DNA of 64,000 bases from Dehalobacter sp. DCA (GTDB lineage Bacteria; Bacillota; Desulfitobacteriia; Desulfitobacteriales; Syntrophobotulaceae), in assembly GCF_000305775.1 (NCBI RefSeq), contig NC_018866.1, positions 1,116,001 through 1,180,000 on the forward strand. Direction: 5' to 3'. This document shows, piece by piece, positions 56,859-64,000 of this stretch. The number at the start of each line of letters is the position of its first letter. Position 1 is the stretch's first letter. The notes below the pieces were generated by a model that saw nothing but the letters and a program-made list of their open reading frames with translations, was not told the origin of the DNA and searched no databases. A program made the translations under genes and the position numbers.

Positions 56859-57578
56859 GTTAACTGTAATGAAAAATAGGATAAAAACCACCATACTGAT
56901 CATTTCCCAGCTTTTTAAATGCAATTGTTTGCCAAAAGTTCGTTGCTTGCTTCTGCCATAGCCTTTTAATTCCATCGAAAGAGCAATATCTGAAGTATGC
57001 CGGACTGTACGATATAGCAACGGCATAAACGTTAACGGAAGATTTTTTATTCTATTTTTAATCCCTTCAGAGGGATAACCCCGAACAGATTGACTCTCTG
57101 AAATTGCCAGATATTCCTTTTGCATCAGAGGAAAAAACCGTTTTGTCATAACAACTAACATGGCATAGCGATAAGGAACACGCCATGATATGAGCATTAA
57201 AGCGGCATCTGTGGCAGAAGTCCAGGTCATAAACTGAACGGCAGCAAAGGTTATAGCTACCGTGCGGGTAATACCTAAAGCAGCGGCCGGAATAGCGCCA
57301 GTATAAACAGATACGATTCCCCACTGCCAAACAAGTTCTCCATCCCGGCAGAACAAAAGCTGTATCACAAGAATTTGCGAGGCTACTAAAAGCATTACAG
57401 GCAAAAGTATTTTATATTTTTTTAAATGGTTAGAAAAAATACAATCCGTAATCATTACCAATGCAATCATCCCAATTTCCTGGATCAGATTCTGCGAAAG
57501 CAAAGCTGTAAGGATCAGTGTTAAACACCATACCAACTTCGTGCGCGGATCAATTTCTTCAATGAAGGCCATAAGCAA
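56847..57578 (-). CDS. ECF transporter transmembrane (T) component
   Basis: 243-residue CbiQ/EcfT-type protein with about six helices. It begins MAFIEEIDPRTKLVWCLTLI, a typical EcfT start, and has the coupling helix regions SMELKGYGRSKQRTF and SQSVRGYPSEGIKNRIKN (Ala/Ser-Arg-Gly pattern) that touch the ATPase. It overlaps the ATPase gene by 20 nt; a start two codons later (57572) is also possible. The last codons and the stop belong to a MITE-like element, so the native C-terminus may have been replaced. Confidence 0.85.
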   Translation of the reverse strand: MLMAFIEEIDPRTKLVWCLTLILTALLSQNLIQEIGMIALVMITDCIFSNHLKKYKILLPVMLLVASQILVIQLLFCRDGELVWQWGIVSVYTGAIPAAALGITRTVAITFAAVQFMTWTSATDAALMLISWRVPYRYAMLVVMTKRFFPLMQKEYLAISESQSVRGYPSEGIKNRIKNLPLTFMPLLYRTVRHTSDIALSMELKGYGRSKQRTFGKQLHLKSWEMISMVVFILFFITVNLVP

Positions 57579-59052
57579 TGCCCTCCTTCTGAAAATCTAA
57601 TCCGATGTCCTTCAATGTTTTTTCAAAAGAACCAATTTTTGGGGTCGCAATATCCAATGCCAGATGGTGCTTATGCATCGCCATGATTCGATTGGTATAT
57701 TGTTTGGCCAAACTCAGGTCATGGGTAACGAGAATAACCGTTTTACCTTGTTGCTGAAATGCAGAAAGCAGCTCCATGATCAGAGTACTTTGTTCTTCAT
57801 CTAAGCCTGAGGTTGGTTCATCAGCCATGATAATCTCGGGACCTCCTACTAAAACAGAGGCAATTGCCAGTTTCTGACGCTGGCAGCGGCTGAGCCTATG
57901 AGGATGAATATCGGCGTATGCCAACAGCCCGACTTCAGCTAAAATTCCATTCACCTTCTCTTCAATTTCCTCTTCCGGCAGTTTTCTTGTTCTTAAAATA
58001 AAAGCTACCTCGTCTTTTACTGTGTTCGTAAAGATTTGAAGATCAGGGTTTTGAAACAGAAAACCTATTTGACTGCGTATGGTTGCTAAATTTCTTTTGG
58101 TCAGGGGTTTGCCAAATATCTGAATCGCACCAGCATCCGGGACAAGCAAACCTTCCATTAACTTTAAGAGCGTCGTTTTCCCTGAACCATTGAGTCCAAT
58201 CAACCCAATAAAATCCCCTTGATTAATGGCTAAATTGATTTTTTCACATCCCTTAAAATCTCCTTTATAGGTAAAGGATAGATCCTTCACTTCAATTATT
58301 TTTTCATTTGCTGCCGTAATGTTTCTTGCTGGCCTTGTTTTATTTAAACGTTTCTGATAGTCATCAGGGCTGCATTCTTCTTTGATTGTTCCTTCAGCCA
58401 TGATAAGAATACGATTGGTATAAGGGAGAATATCACAGGCCCGGTCCATCACCATAATCACGGTAGCTCCCTTTTCTTTATTTAAAAAACCGATATGAGA
58501 ATAGAGGTCTTGTTTTCCCTTTAAGTCTAATTCTGCGGTGGGCTGGTCTAAAACAAGAATGGGAGTTTCCATAGCGAGAACACTTGCCAATACCACTCTT
58601 TGGGCTTGTCCGCCGGACAGTCCATCCGTATTTCTTTGTTCAAAACCCTCCAGTCCAACGAATTGCAACGTTTTTTTGACTCTGTTCTTCATTTCCTCCC
58701 AAGGAAGTTCCATATTGGCAATACCAAAAGCCACTTCTTCCTCTACCGTGATACTGACAATTTGATTTTGCGGCTCCTGCATCATATAGCCGATGTGATC
58801 GCACATTTTGGCCAGGGGAATATCATGGATATCTTGCCCCATGACCCTAATGGTGCCGTTTAACTGCCCATTGAAAAATTGAGGCGCTGCTCCGGTGATG
58901 CTATGGAGCAACATCGATTTTCTCGATGCCGCTTCCCCTGTAATGGCGATAAAATCTCCTTTATTGATGGTTAAGTCGATATCTTTTAACACTTTCTTTG
59001 TCTCAGGCGGAAAAGTAAGAGATTCTATTTTAAGCTGTACCGCAGGTTCCAT
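57559..59052 (-). CDS. Fused two-domain ECF transporter ATPase (EcfA-EcfA')
   Basis: 497 residues with two ABC domains in one chain, as in YkoD and CbrU. Domain 1 (1-240) has a degenerate Walker A (GEAASRKS) and Walker B ending Asp-Gln (ILVLDQPTAELD), but an intact signature LSGGQAQR. Domain 2 (252-485) has an intact Walker A (GLNGSGKTT) and Walker B (IIMADEPTSGLD), but its signature is LSRCQRQ. So one composite ATP site looks complete and the other looks degenerate. It is the first gene after the cobalamin riboswitch at 59187-59337. Confidence 0.9.
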   Translation of the reverse strand: MEPAVQLKIESLTFPPETKKVLKDIDLTINKGDFIAITGEAASRKSMLLHSITGAAPQFFNGQLNGTIRVMGQDIHDIPLAKMCDHIGYMMQEPQNQIVSITVEEEVAFGIANMELPWEEMKNRVKKTLQFVGLEGFEQRNTDGLSGGQAQRVVLASVLAMETPILVLDQPTAELDLKGKQDLYSHIGFLNKEKGATVIMVMDRACDILPYTNRILIMAEGTIKEECSPDDYQKRLNKTRPARNITAANEKIIEVKDLSFTYKGDFKGCEKINLAINQGDFIGLIGLNGSGKTTLLKLMEGLLVPDAGAIQIFGKPLTKRNLATIRSQIGFLFQNPDLQIFTNTVKDEVAFILRTRKLPEEEIEEKVNGILAEVGLLAYADIHPHRLSRCQRQKLAIASVLVGGPEIIMADEPTSGLDEEQSTLIMELLSAFQQQGKTVILVTHDLSLAKQYTNRIMAMHKHHLALDIATPKIGSFEKTLKDIGLDFQKEGIAYGLH

Positions 59053-59075
59053 CGGATGAAAGCCTCCATATAAAA

Positions 59076-59100
59076 ATGTAAACTATATACATGTAAACTA
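59076..59100. repeat. Short direct repeat before the ATPase gene
   Basis: ATGTAAACTA occurs at 59076-59085 and again at 59091-59100, 15 bp apart, between the riboswitch terminator and the ATPase start. It could be a protein-binding site, but the repeat is short and AT-rich. Confidence 0.35.
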
Positions 59101-59113
59101 CATGCATGCAAAA

Positions 59114-59162
59114 TAAAAAAAGTTCCAGTTTTGAGAGATACTAACTCTCAAACTGAAACTTT
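59114..59162 (-). terminator. Riboswitch terminator of the ECF/UbiD operon
   Basis: On the minus strand AAAGTTTCAGTTTGAGAG pairs with CTCTCAAAACTGGAACTTT around a short loop, followed by a T-rich run (TTTTTTTATTTT). The stem is about 18 bp. It sits between aptamer and the ATPase start, so it should be the cobalamin-dependent terminator. Confidence 0.85.
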
Positions 59163-59186
59163 ACCGTCGCTTCATTACGATATCTT

Positions 59187-59337
59187 TATTGGCAGGTCTT
59201 CTGACTCATAGTTTTAACCGACTTCTGTGCCTTCCCAATTTCTCAGTGGCATTGTACAGTCATCACAACTATTTACAGCGGTGGGTCCGTCCAGGATTTG
59301 CACCTGATTCCCTATTCTTCTCCATAAGAGACACCAA
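59187..59337 (-). promoter_or_regulatory. Cobalamin riboswitch upstream of the ECF/UbiD/Hyu operon
   Basis: The B12 box is AGTCAGAAGACCTGCC on the minus strand (59206 to 59191). Upstream, GAATAGGGAATCAGGTGCAA, ATCCTGGACGGACCCACCGC and TGTAA are present in the canonical order. It begins TTGGTGTCTC at 59337. Fit to the AdoCbl riboswitch consensus is very good. It follows a TTGACT/TAGAAT promoter, and a strong terminator lies downstream. Confidence 0.93.
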
Positions 59338-59362
59338 AAAGAATATATGATTATTACGTATT

Positions 59363-59390
59363 ATTCTAAATGAAATTGGAGAAAAGTCAA
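59363..59390 (-). promoter_or_regulatory. Promoter of the ECF/UbiD/Hyu operon
   Basis: On the minus strand TTGACT (59390-59385), a 16-bp spacer and TAGAAT (59368-59363), about 25 bp upstream of the first conserved aptamer bases. Good sigma-A match. It lies between the FmdB-like gene stop and the riboswitch. Confidence 0.65.
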
Positions 59391-59410
59391 GAGAAAAGAT
59401 GGTGCAGATC

Positions 59411-59611
59411 CTAACATTTGCAGCCAGAACCGCATTTCCCAGATGAACAGGTTTTACCACCTTTAACTCCATAGGTATTAACCGTTGTAAACCGCTGACT
59501 TATTTTATCATCAGCGCACTGCGGACATACTTGTTTGTCTCTTGAACTAACACTACAAAAAACAGAAAACTTGTGACCACACTTTTCGCAAATAAAGTCA
59601 TAAGTTGGCAT
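59411..59611 (-). CDS. FmdB-like zinc-ribbon small protein
   Basis: 66 residues, MPTYDFICEKCGHKFSVF and then CPQCADDKISQRF give a classic CxxC-CxxC zinc ribbon of the FmdB regulator family; the C-terminal ~15 residues are Cys-rich (SGKCGSGCKC). The function of the family is uncertain. It lies between the CRP-type regulator gene and the cobalamin riboswitch, and its own transcript probably ends before the riboswitch promoter. Confidence 0.85.
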   Translation of the reverse strand: MPTYDFICEKCGHKFSVFCSVSSRDKQVCPQCADDKISQRFTTVNTYGVKGGKTCSSGKCGSGCKC

Positions 59612-59728
59612 TTAATAACCTCCTAAAATATCTTTTCTTCATCAAATCAATAATAAATTCATTGCGTCCCTAACATTATATCCGTATGACATCAGGAGAA
59701 AATACTAGCTGGTCTTAATTACAGATCT

Positions 59729-60394
59729 TTAAATATGTTTCTGCCAGTTTTTTAGACGGCTATAATCCTGTATAATGATCCCTCCATATATTGGCCGTAT
59801 AATGTTCTCAGATTTCAAATCGCGAAATAATTTTGATACCGTTACTCTTGTTGTATCTGCAAGTTCAGCCAAACCTTGTTGATTGATAAATAATCGCATC
59901 CCTTGTTGATCAGCAAGTGCACACAAAGTTTCGATAATTCTATGGTCTACCTTGTAAGCGTAATGTTTTTGCAGCCGTTTTATGTGGTTATTACTTTTCA
60001 TTGAAAGGTCGTAGAGCAACTCTTCAGTAAGCGTAAAATCAGACTTCATCAAGCTTTTCATTTCCTGAATTGAAATTGCAGCTGCTACTGTGTCTTCAAC
60101 AGCCGTAAATGAACCGAGAGGGGGAATACCGGTAAACAATGGAGCAATCATAAATAAATTATTTGCACCCAAGACATCAATGAGAACCTCATTGCCTTCT
60201 TCGTCAACTTTCGAATATTCAACCGTCCCTGTAAAAATATATAATAGCTTCTCAATCGTAATGCCTTGTTTAATAATAATGCTTCCTTTGGGATATAACA
60301 ATCTTTCTCTATCCGCAAAAACTTTCTTCCATCCATCTATTGGCGACCGGAATAATTTTGTGTGTTTCAGCCACGGTATATCATTATCACTCAT
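59729..60394 (-). CDS. rdhK: CRP/FNR-family regulator, CprK/RdhK type
   Basis: 221-residue transcription activator likely sensing a halogenated ligand. Cyclic-nucleotide-binding-like beta-barrel at about residues 15-130 (GSIIIKQGITIEKLLYIF), then a helix and an HTH_Crp domain at 150-221 with recognition helix TTRVTVSKLFRDLK. The position beside rdhC, rdhB and rdhA is that of RdhK/CprK. A CprK-like sequence binds TTAAT-N4-ATTAA boxes; no convincing copy was found within the window. The rdhA promoter itself is outside. Confidence 0.88.
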   Translation of the reverse strand: MSDNDIPWLKHTKLFRSPIDGWKKVFADRERLLYPKGSIIIKQGITIEKLLYIFTGTVEYSKVDEEGNEVLIDVLGANNLFMIAPLFTGIPPLGSFTAVEDTVAAAISIQEMKSLMKSDFTLTEELLYDLSMKSNNHIKRLQKHYAYKVDHRIIETLCALADQQGMRLFINQQGLAELADTTRVTVSKLFRDLKSENIIRPIYGGIIIQDYSRLKNWQKHI

Positions 60395-60713
60395 GATTAC
60401 ACTCCCTTGTACTTAGCCTTGTATTTAGACTAATTAATGTGTGAAAATGTAATTATGTTTCCTTGTCCTACCTAAGTCTCTTGGTAATTAGAGACACGGA
60501 CAGACAGAACTACCCTACCTTGATTATATATTATTGTTCTTCTTCGTGGATACAGTATGCAGATAATGGACATCTAACGACGAGCGTCAATTTAATTAAC
60601 GCTGGTGAATGGTTATAAGAGTTGTTCTATGTTGCTAAATACTAAGATCATAACTAAAAATAAGATGATTGCTGTCAAAGTACAGAAAAATATTTCCTTA
60701 AAGCCAAGGTGCC
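60395..60713. other. 319-bp gap between rdhC and rdhK
   Basis: No gene is supported here. It holds a short inverted repeat GTCTCT/AGAGAC (60476-60495), a TAATTAATG stretch near 60432, and a TTAATTAA near 60593. Only half-sites of a dehalobox-like motif are present, so I do not call an operator. The rdhK promoter is probably in this region. Confidence 0.4.
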
Positions 60714-61919
60714 TCATAGTGACCTTCCTTTATTCGTTAGAATACCTTGTTCCTGTTTCTTTTGGAAAAGGGAATTTACGAACCGTCTTACTTTCATGAT
60801 GATTTCATTGATCACCCCGACCGGACAAAAATATAAACACCAAAATCTTCTAATAAACAGCGATACAACCAGGATAATACTGAGCAGTATCCATTGCACA
60901 CTCACCCCCTGAAATCCGAACAGGACTCCAAAAGGCTCATAACTACCTCCTACACTTGGTGATTTCAAGCAAAAGCATACAATCAGTACGATCCAAACTA
61001 ACATGTATTTAATCTTTTGCAGCCATGTCGCTACATGATGATTACATTTTAGTTTTCCGCCTCCGATTTTTGCCAGTATCTCTTGAATTCCTCCAAAAGG
61101 ACATAACCAATAACAGTATAGATTCTTCCCGCTTAAGAAAATAATTAATGGAATCCCGACGATCAAAATATACCAAAAAAGATTTTGTTTAAAAGCTGGG
61201 AAAAATCCCATTAATCCACTGGCAATGTTCGCAAGCGAAATTGAACAATTAAACCAGAAACCTGTAAAAAATATACTGCATATAAGAACTAGCCACCGCA
61301 GCTTAGTGATTTTTAAACGCACCCCAATAATCGTTGCAAGTATTAATAAAGCCAAACCTATTTCTTTGGTCCCCAAATGAATATTTTCCGAGGGTTCGGA
61401 GATATTCAAGGCAAATTGGTTTCTGCCCAACCCATGACTAGCCTGGCGGACTGCATTGGTAATCCCTCTCGATGAAAGCGTAGCGCCGGTCACCCTGTCG
61501 ATATCCCGGCCAATTTCCAGCGGTTCATCTACAGATTTACCTATAAATTGTTTTAGAAAATCCCCACTTAAAACTGAATGAATATAGGATGGTGTTTCCG
61601 TAGCATACCCTACAACCCGAACTTTTAAAACGTTACCGTTGGGGTCTGTAGCCGTTAAAACAGATACAGGACCGCCATACCCGTTTCCTTGTCCAAAAAC
61701 TACGTATCCCTGCAGCGTATCCTGACCGTTGATATTCTTATAGCCAGCATAGGTCAGAGGGTGAGTTTCAATCGCTTTAAACTCCTGAGTATTGCTCAGC
61801 ATTGAGGGTAAGAATTGCTGGACATCCATCTGTCTGCCCTTAAAACTAAACAATAATGCAATCATTAAAGATCCATAAAACATAAATAAGAACAGTTTTT
61901 TCAAATGAGCTTTAGACAA
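60714..61919 (-). CDS. rdhC: RdhC, FMN-binding membrane protein of reductive dehalogenase loci
   Basis: 401 residues. N-terminal membrane helix, a periplasmic FMN-binding domain (about 60-165) with the flavinylation motif DRVTGATLSSRGI (covalent flavin on the Thr), and five to six helices in the C-terminal half holding two CxxxCP motifs, CYWLCPFGG and CLYFCPVGV, as in NosR/NapH-type proteins. It is the presumed electron-transfer or maturation partner of the dehalogenase. The gene is 257 bp below rdhB on the same strand. Confidence 0.92.
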   Translation of the reverse strand: MSKAHLKKLFLFMFYGSLMIALLFSFKGRQMDVQQFLPSMLSNTQEFKAIETHPLTYAGYKNINGQDTLQGYVVFGQGNGYGGPVSVLTATDPNGNVLKVRVVGYATETPSYIHSVLSGDFLKQFIGKSVDEPLEIGRDIDRVTGATLSSRGITNAVRQASHGLGRNQFALNISEPSENIHLGTKEIGLALLILATIIGVRLKITKLRWLVLICSIFFTGFWFNCSISLANIASGLMGFFPAFKQNLFWYILIVGIPLIIFLSGKNLYCYWLCPFGGIQEILAKIGGGKLKCNHHVATWLQKIKYMLVWIVLIVCFCLKSPSVGGSYEPFGVLFGFQGVSVQWILLSIILVVSLFIRRFWCLYFCPVGVINEIIMKVRRFVNSLFQKKQEQGILTNKGRSL

Positions 61920-62091
61920 AATTACACATCTCCCGGTATACCATCGTTTATTATATCCGCACTACGTGCCTTTCTCAGCACTTCCCGCCTCAATTGAAAC
62001 ATAGTGCATGTAGTTCCAAGTCTTGTTGGATCCGGCTACAAGAGTGTCCCTCAAATTTTCTCAAACTGCCAACCACGCTTTTACGACAAAC

Positions 62092-62142
62092 GGTTTGACT
62101 GCCCAGCGATTATATTTTTGTTTTCTCTCTGGGCAGCAAACC
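62092..62142 (-). other. Long hairpin between rdhB and rdhC
   Basis: GGTTTGACTGCCCAG (62092-62106) pairs with CTGGGCAGCAAACC (62129-62142) apart from one bulged base, with a 22-nt loop. No T-run follows on either strand, so it looks more like an RNA processing or attenuation element than a terminator. The rest of the 257-bp gap shows no gene. Confidence 0.55.
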
Positions 62143-62177
62143 ATTCAGTCTTACCTTAAAACTGAGAACAAAAATAA

Positions 62178-62483
62178 TTACATTTTAGATGCATTATCAG
62201 TTATTTTTGCTTTCGGTACAGTAAAAAACCAACGCCAGATCCCGACTCCTGAAATTACAGTGATTGCAGTCAAAAAGACTCCGCCCATTAAAGCAGCACG
62301 AGACTCATTTTCACCGAGACTAGTGAAAATAAATATATCCGTTAAAAAGAGTAATAAAACCCACGCACAAACGACTAACCATTTCCACCAATTTAAGCTT
62401 TGACCACGTTGCTTCGACCATGAATACAACCAATACACAGCTACCGCTGTTCCCATTCCTGCAATGAACGAATAAAGGCTCAT
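62178..62483 (-). CDS. rdhB: RdhB, small membrane anchor of the dehalogenase
   Basis: 101 residues with three membrane helices (MSLYSFIAGMGTAVAVYWLY, WWKWLVVCAWVLLLFLTDIF, AALMGGVFLTAITVISGVG). It follows rdhA by 12 bp, the normal arrangement, and should hold the exported dehalogenase at the outer face of the membrane. RdhB proteins are very divergent; the call rests on size, topology and position. Confidence 0.88.
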   Translation of the reverse strand: MSLYSFIAGMGTAVAVYWLYSWSKQRGQSLNWWKWLVVCAWVLLLFLTDIFIFTSLGENESRAALMGGVFLTAITVISGVGIWRWFFTVPKAKITDNASKM

Positions 62484-62495
62484 CCGCTATCCCTC

Positions 62496-64000
62496 CTATT
62501 TCTTAAAGATGCCTTCCGGTATTCCGTCAAAGAACATATCCGTTCTCATCCACCAAGGCACGTCTTTATAAGTCGCCCACGTCGGAGCATTATAATCATC
62601 CTTTGACGGACTCGGATAAAAGCTCTTTTGCCCCCATAGCATGATTTGATGTGCTATTCCGGTTCGATCTCTTACAGCCAATTCACGGCTATACTTATGC
62701 AACGCATTGTCATATCTGCGCCACGGACACACAGAATAACAAACACCACACATATGTCTGATGGGAACAGAAGCATAATAGTTCTGACATTTTTCTCTGT
62801 CTGACATCCAACGTACTACGCCATCGTCCTGCAGTTCGGGTTGTCCGCTTGGAATAGAGCCACCAGGACATTTTTCCGCACAAATACCACACTTGTCGCA
62901 GAAATCCTTTAAGCCCATGTTGATTGGCCGATCCGGCTCCATGGGAAGATTGGTCAGTACAACAGCCAATTTTACCGAGGGTCCAAATTCAGGTGTAACC
63001 AATATGCCAGGCCTTCCCATCTCACCTAATCCGGCATCAATTGCTAACGGCGTGGGTAAAAGTTCATCCCACCCTACAATTGGGTTTCCGTTATATCTGG
63101 CAGGATACCCCAAAGCTTTGATAAAACCCGTAAGTCTTGCAGCAGCAAGGCCTGACCGCGTATATGCCTCAAATGGACTGTAAAAAAGCGGTGTTGCTTC
63201 TATCAAATTAGGTTCATGGGGTACAGCAATGACAATTGCATATTGCCACCAATCCGGGATGTCTATGGGACCACCTCTTACCCCTCTTGGCGTTATTGGA
63301 TCGATTCCTACCGCAGCTAAAATTGGAAGCATCCTGGGGTCCACACCACCACCCCAGCCTAAGATCCACCTCGGATTGACTTTCGTAATACCCACTAAAG
63401 TCCCACCAAAGAGGCCTGCCATTTTTTTAATGAGTTTGCTTGTTTCTTTTGGATCCTTAACTTTTAATGGTTCTTTAATTACACCCTTAAAGTCCCACTC
63501 TTTTGGGTCCCCTACTAAGGGAGCAAGCATGCTGGTCCAAGCCTTGTTCCATGCAGTTGCAATCCCCCACATATCCTTATTCATTTTTTTCTCTTCTTCA
63601 GCGAGGTTCGGAAGAAGTTTGGTGAACCATGCTCTATCGCTTTCCAGTTTATCAGGATGCTTTGCGTAATATTCCTTCAATCTGGGCATTAAATTTTCTT
63701 CGCCTTTTTTGCTTAATAAGGCATCTTCCTGATAGTACAGACGACGAAAGGTTGGTGAATCAACGTCTTGATCCACACGATTGACTGGTCCTTTAATCTC
63801 ATAACCAGGCTTATCTACTCTAAATGGCTCACGATTAAAATATACTTCCCCTTGTTCTGATTCCCATCCCATCATCGTATCAATGGACTTTGCATCACCA
63901 AAGCTGCTGGCAGCAATTCCCCCGAGTGCCGCTACCCCTCCAGCAAGCCCGGCAAATTTAAATAAAGAACGTCTGCTGATTTGAACAGATTTAATCTTGT
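62496..64000 (-). CDS. rdhA: Reductive dehalogenase catalytic subunit RdhA, 5' end outside the window
   Basis: Corrinoid and iron-sulfur enzyme that removes halogens from organic compounds. About 500 residues are visible. A Tat signal lies near the window edge (SRRSLFKFAGLAGG), so translation begins before position 64000. Two [4Fe-4S] motifs: CDKCGICAEKCPGGSIPSG, and later CGVCYSVCPWRRYDN, with another Cys at SDREKCQNYY. The corrinoid-binding fold lies in the middle, with GLGEMGRPGILVTPEFGP. It is not PceA of the tetrachloroethene type as I know that sequence; the substrate cannot be named. Confidence 0.95.
   Translation of the reverse strand, partial: KIKSVQISRRSLFKFAGLAGGVAALGGIAASSFGDAKSIDTMMGWESEQGEVYFNREPFRVDKPGYEIKGPVNRVDQDVDSPTFRRLYYQEDALLSKKGEENLMPRLKEYYAKHPDKLESDRAWFTKLLPNLAEEEKKMNKDMWGIATAWNKAWTSMLAPLVGDPKEWDFKGVIKEPLKVKDPKETSKLIKKMAGLFGGTLVGITKVNPRWILGWGGGVDPRMLPILAAVGIDPITPRGVRGGPIDIPDWWQYAIVIAVPHEPNLIEATPLFYSPFEAYTRSGLAAARLTGFIKALGYPARYNGNPIVGWDELLPTPLAIDAGLGEMGRPGILVTPEFGPSVKLAVVLTNLPMEPDRPINMGLKDFCDKCGICAEKCPGGSIPSGQPELQDDGVVRWMSDREKCQNYYASVPIRHMCGVCYSVCPWRRYDNALHKYSRELAVRDRTGIAHQIMLWGQKSFYPSPSKDDYNAPTWATYKDVPWWMRTDMFFDGIPEGIFKK

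Noticed and set aside
60421-60600. Dehalobox-like TTAAT/ATTAA sequences near rdhK
   Set aside because: Only overlapping half-sites (TAATTAATG, TTAATTAA) without the N4 spacer of a CprK operator.

Overview
The window looks like a Gram-positive, spore-forming, organohalide-respiring member of the Clostridia, closest in character to Dehalobacter/Desulfitobacterium. The grounds are a reductive dehalogenase locus (rdhA-rdhB-rdhC plus a CRP/FNR regulator of CprK/RdhK type), cobalamin riboswitches, hgcAB mercury-methylation genes, a GerMN lipoprotein, hybrid cluster protein and many c-di-GMP genes. This assignment is inference from gene content; no rRNA or tRNA gene was recognised.

Layout. (1) 1-14.5 kb, all minus strand: a cell-surface polysaccharide operon. 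ManB, ManC, Gmd and an Rmd-like reductase lead towards GDP-D-rhamnose. With them are GalE, a short initiating phosphoglycosyl transferase, a Wzy-like membrane protein, two GT4 glycosyltransferases, an LCP ligase and an ATP-grasp/WbqC/ATP-grasp cassette. (2) 14.6-23.6 kb: a decayed PAS-GGDEF-HD-GYP gene, a peroxiredoxin with an unusual helical N-terminal extension, a degenerate GGDEF/HD-GYP protein, a PIG-L deacetylase, a DUF1624 membrane protein, a GerMN lipoprotein, and a phasin-like/UbiB-kinase pair. (3) 23.6-25.1 kb: hgcA and hgcB. (4) 25-47 kb, mixed: a CNNM transporter, a B12-binding-type radical SAM protein, a TIM-barrel/acyl-CoA ligase fusion, a diacylglycerol kinase-like protein, lgt, a kinase/nuclease-like fusion with an HPRT-like protein, hcp, several GGDEF genes, fdhD, and a riboswitch-controlled dehydrogenase/TrpD-like operon. 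(5) 47.2-59.4 kb: a ten-gene minus-strand operon behind a second cobalamin riboswitch, with an ECF transporter, UbiD, HyuA, HyuB, UbiX, an LpdD-like protein, an amino-acid permease and a DUF2284 protein. (6) 59.4-64 kb: FmdB-like zinc ribbon, rdhK, rdhC, rdhB and the 3' part of rdhA.

How it fits together. The dehalogenase needs a corrinoid cofactor, and next to it sit genes switched by cobalamin. Each of the two riboswitches has a recognisable promoter upstream and an intrinsic terminator between aptamer and first gene, so low cobalamin should turn on both operons. What the UbiD/UbiX/LpdD/HyuAB enzymes do in a cobalamin-repressed operon is not known to me, and this is the most interesting open question in the window.

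Data caveat. At least eight genes show single-base frameshifts, several of them in homopolymer runs (Rmd-like reductase, two GGDEF genes, the TIM-barrel/ligase fusion, the DAG kinase-like gene, probably the peroxiredoxin end and the PIG-L start). So many in one window suggests indel errors in the assembly, although genuine decay is clear for the iron alcohol dehydrogenase remnant at 41.8-42.5 kb.
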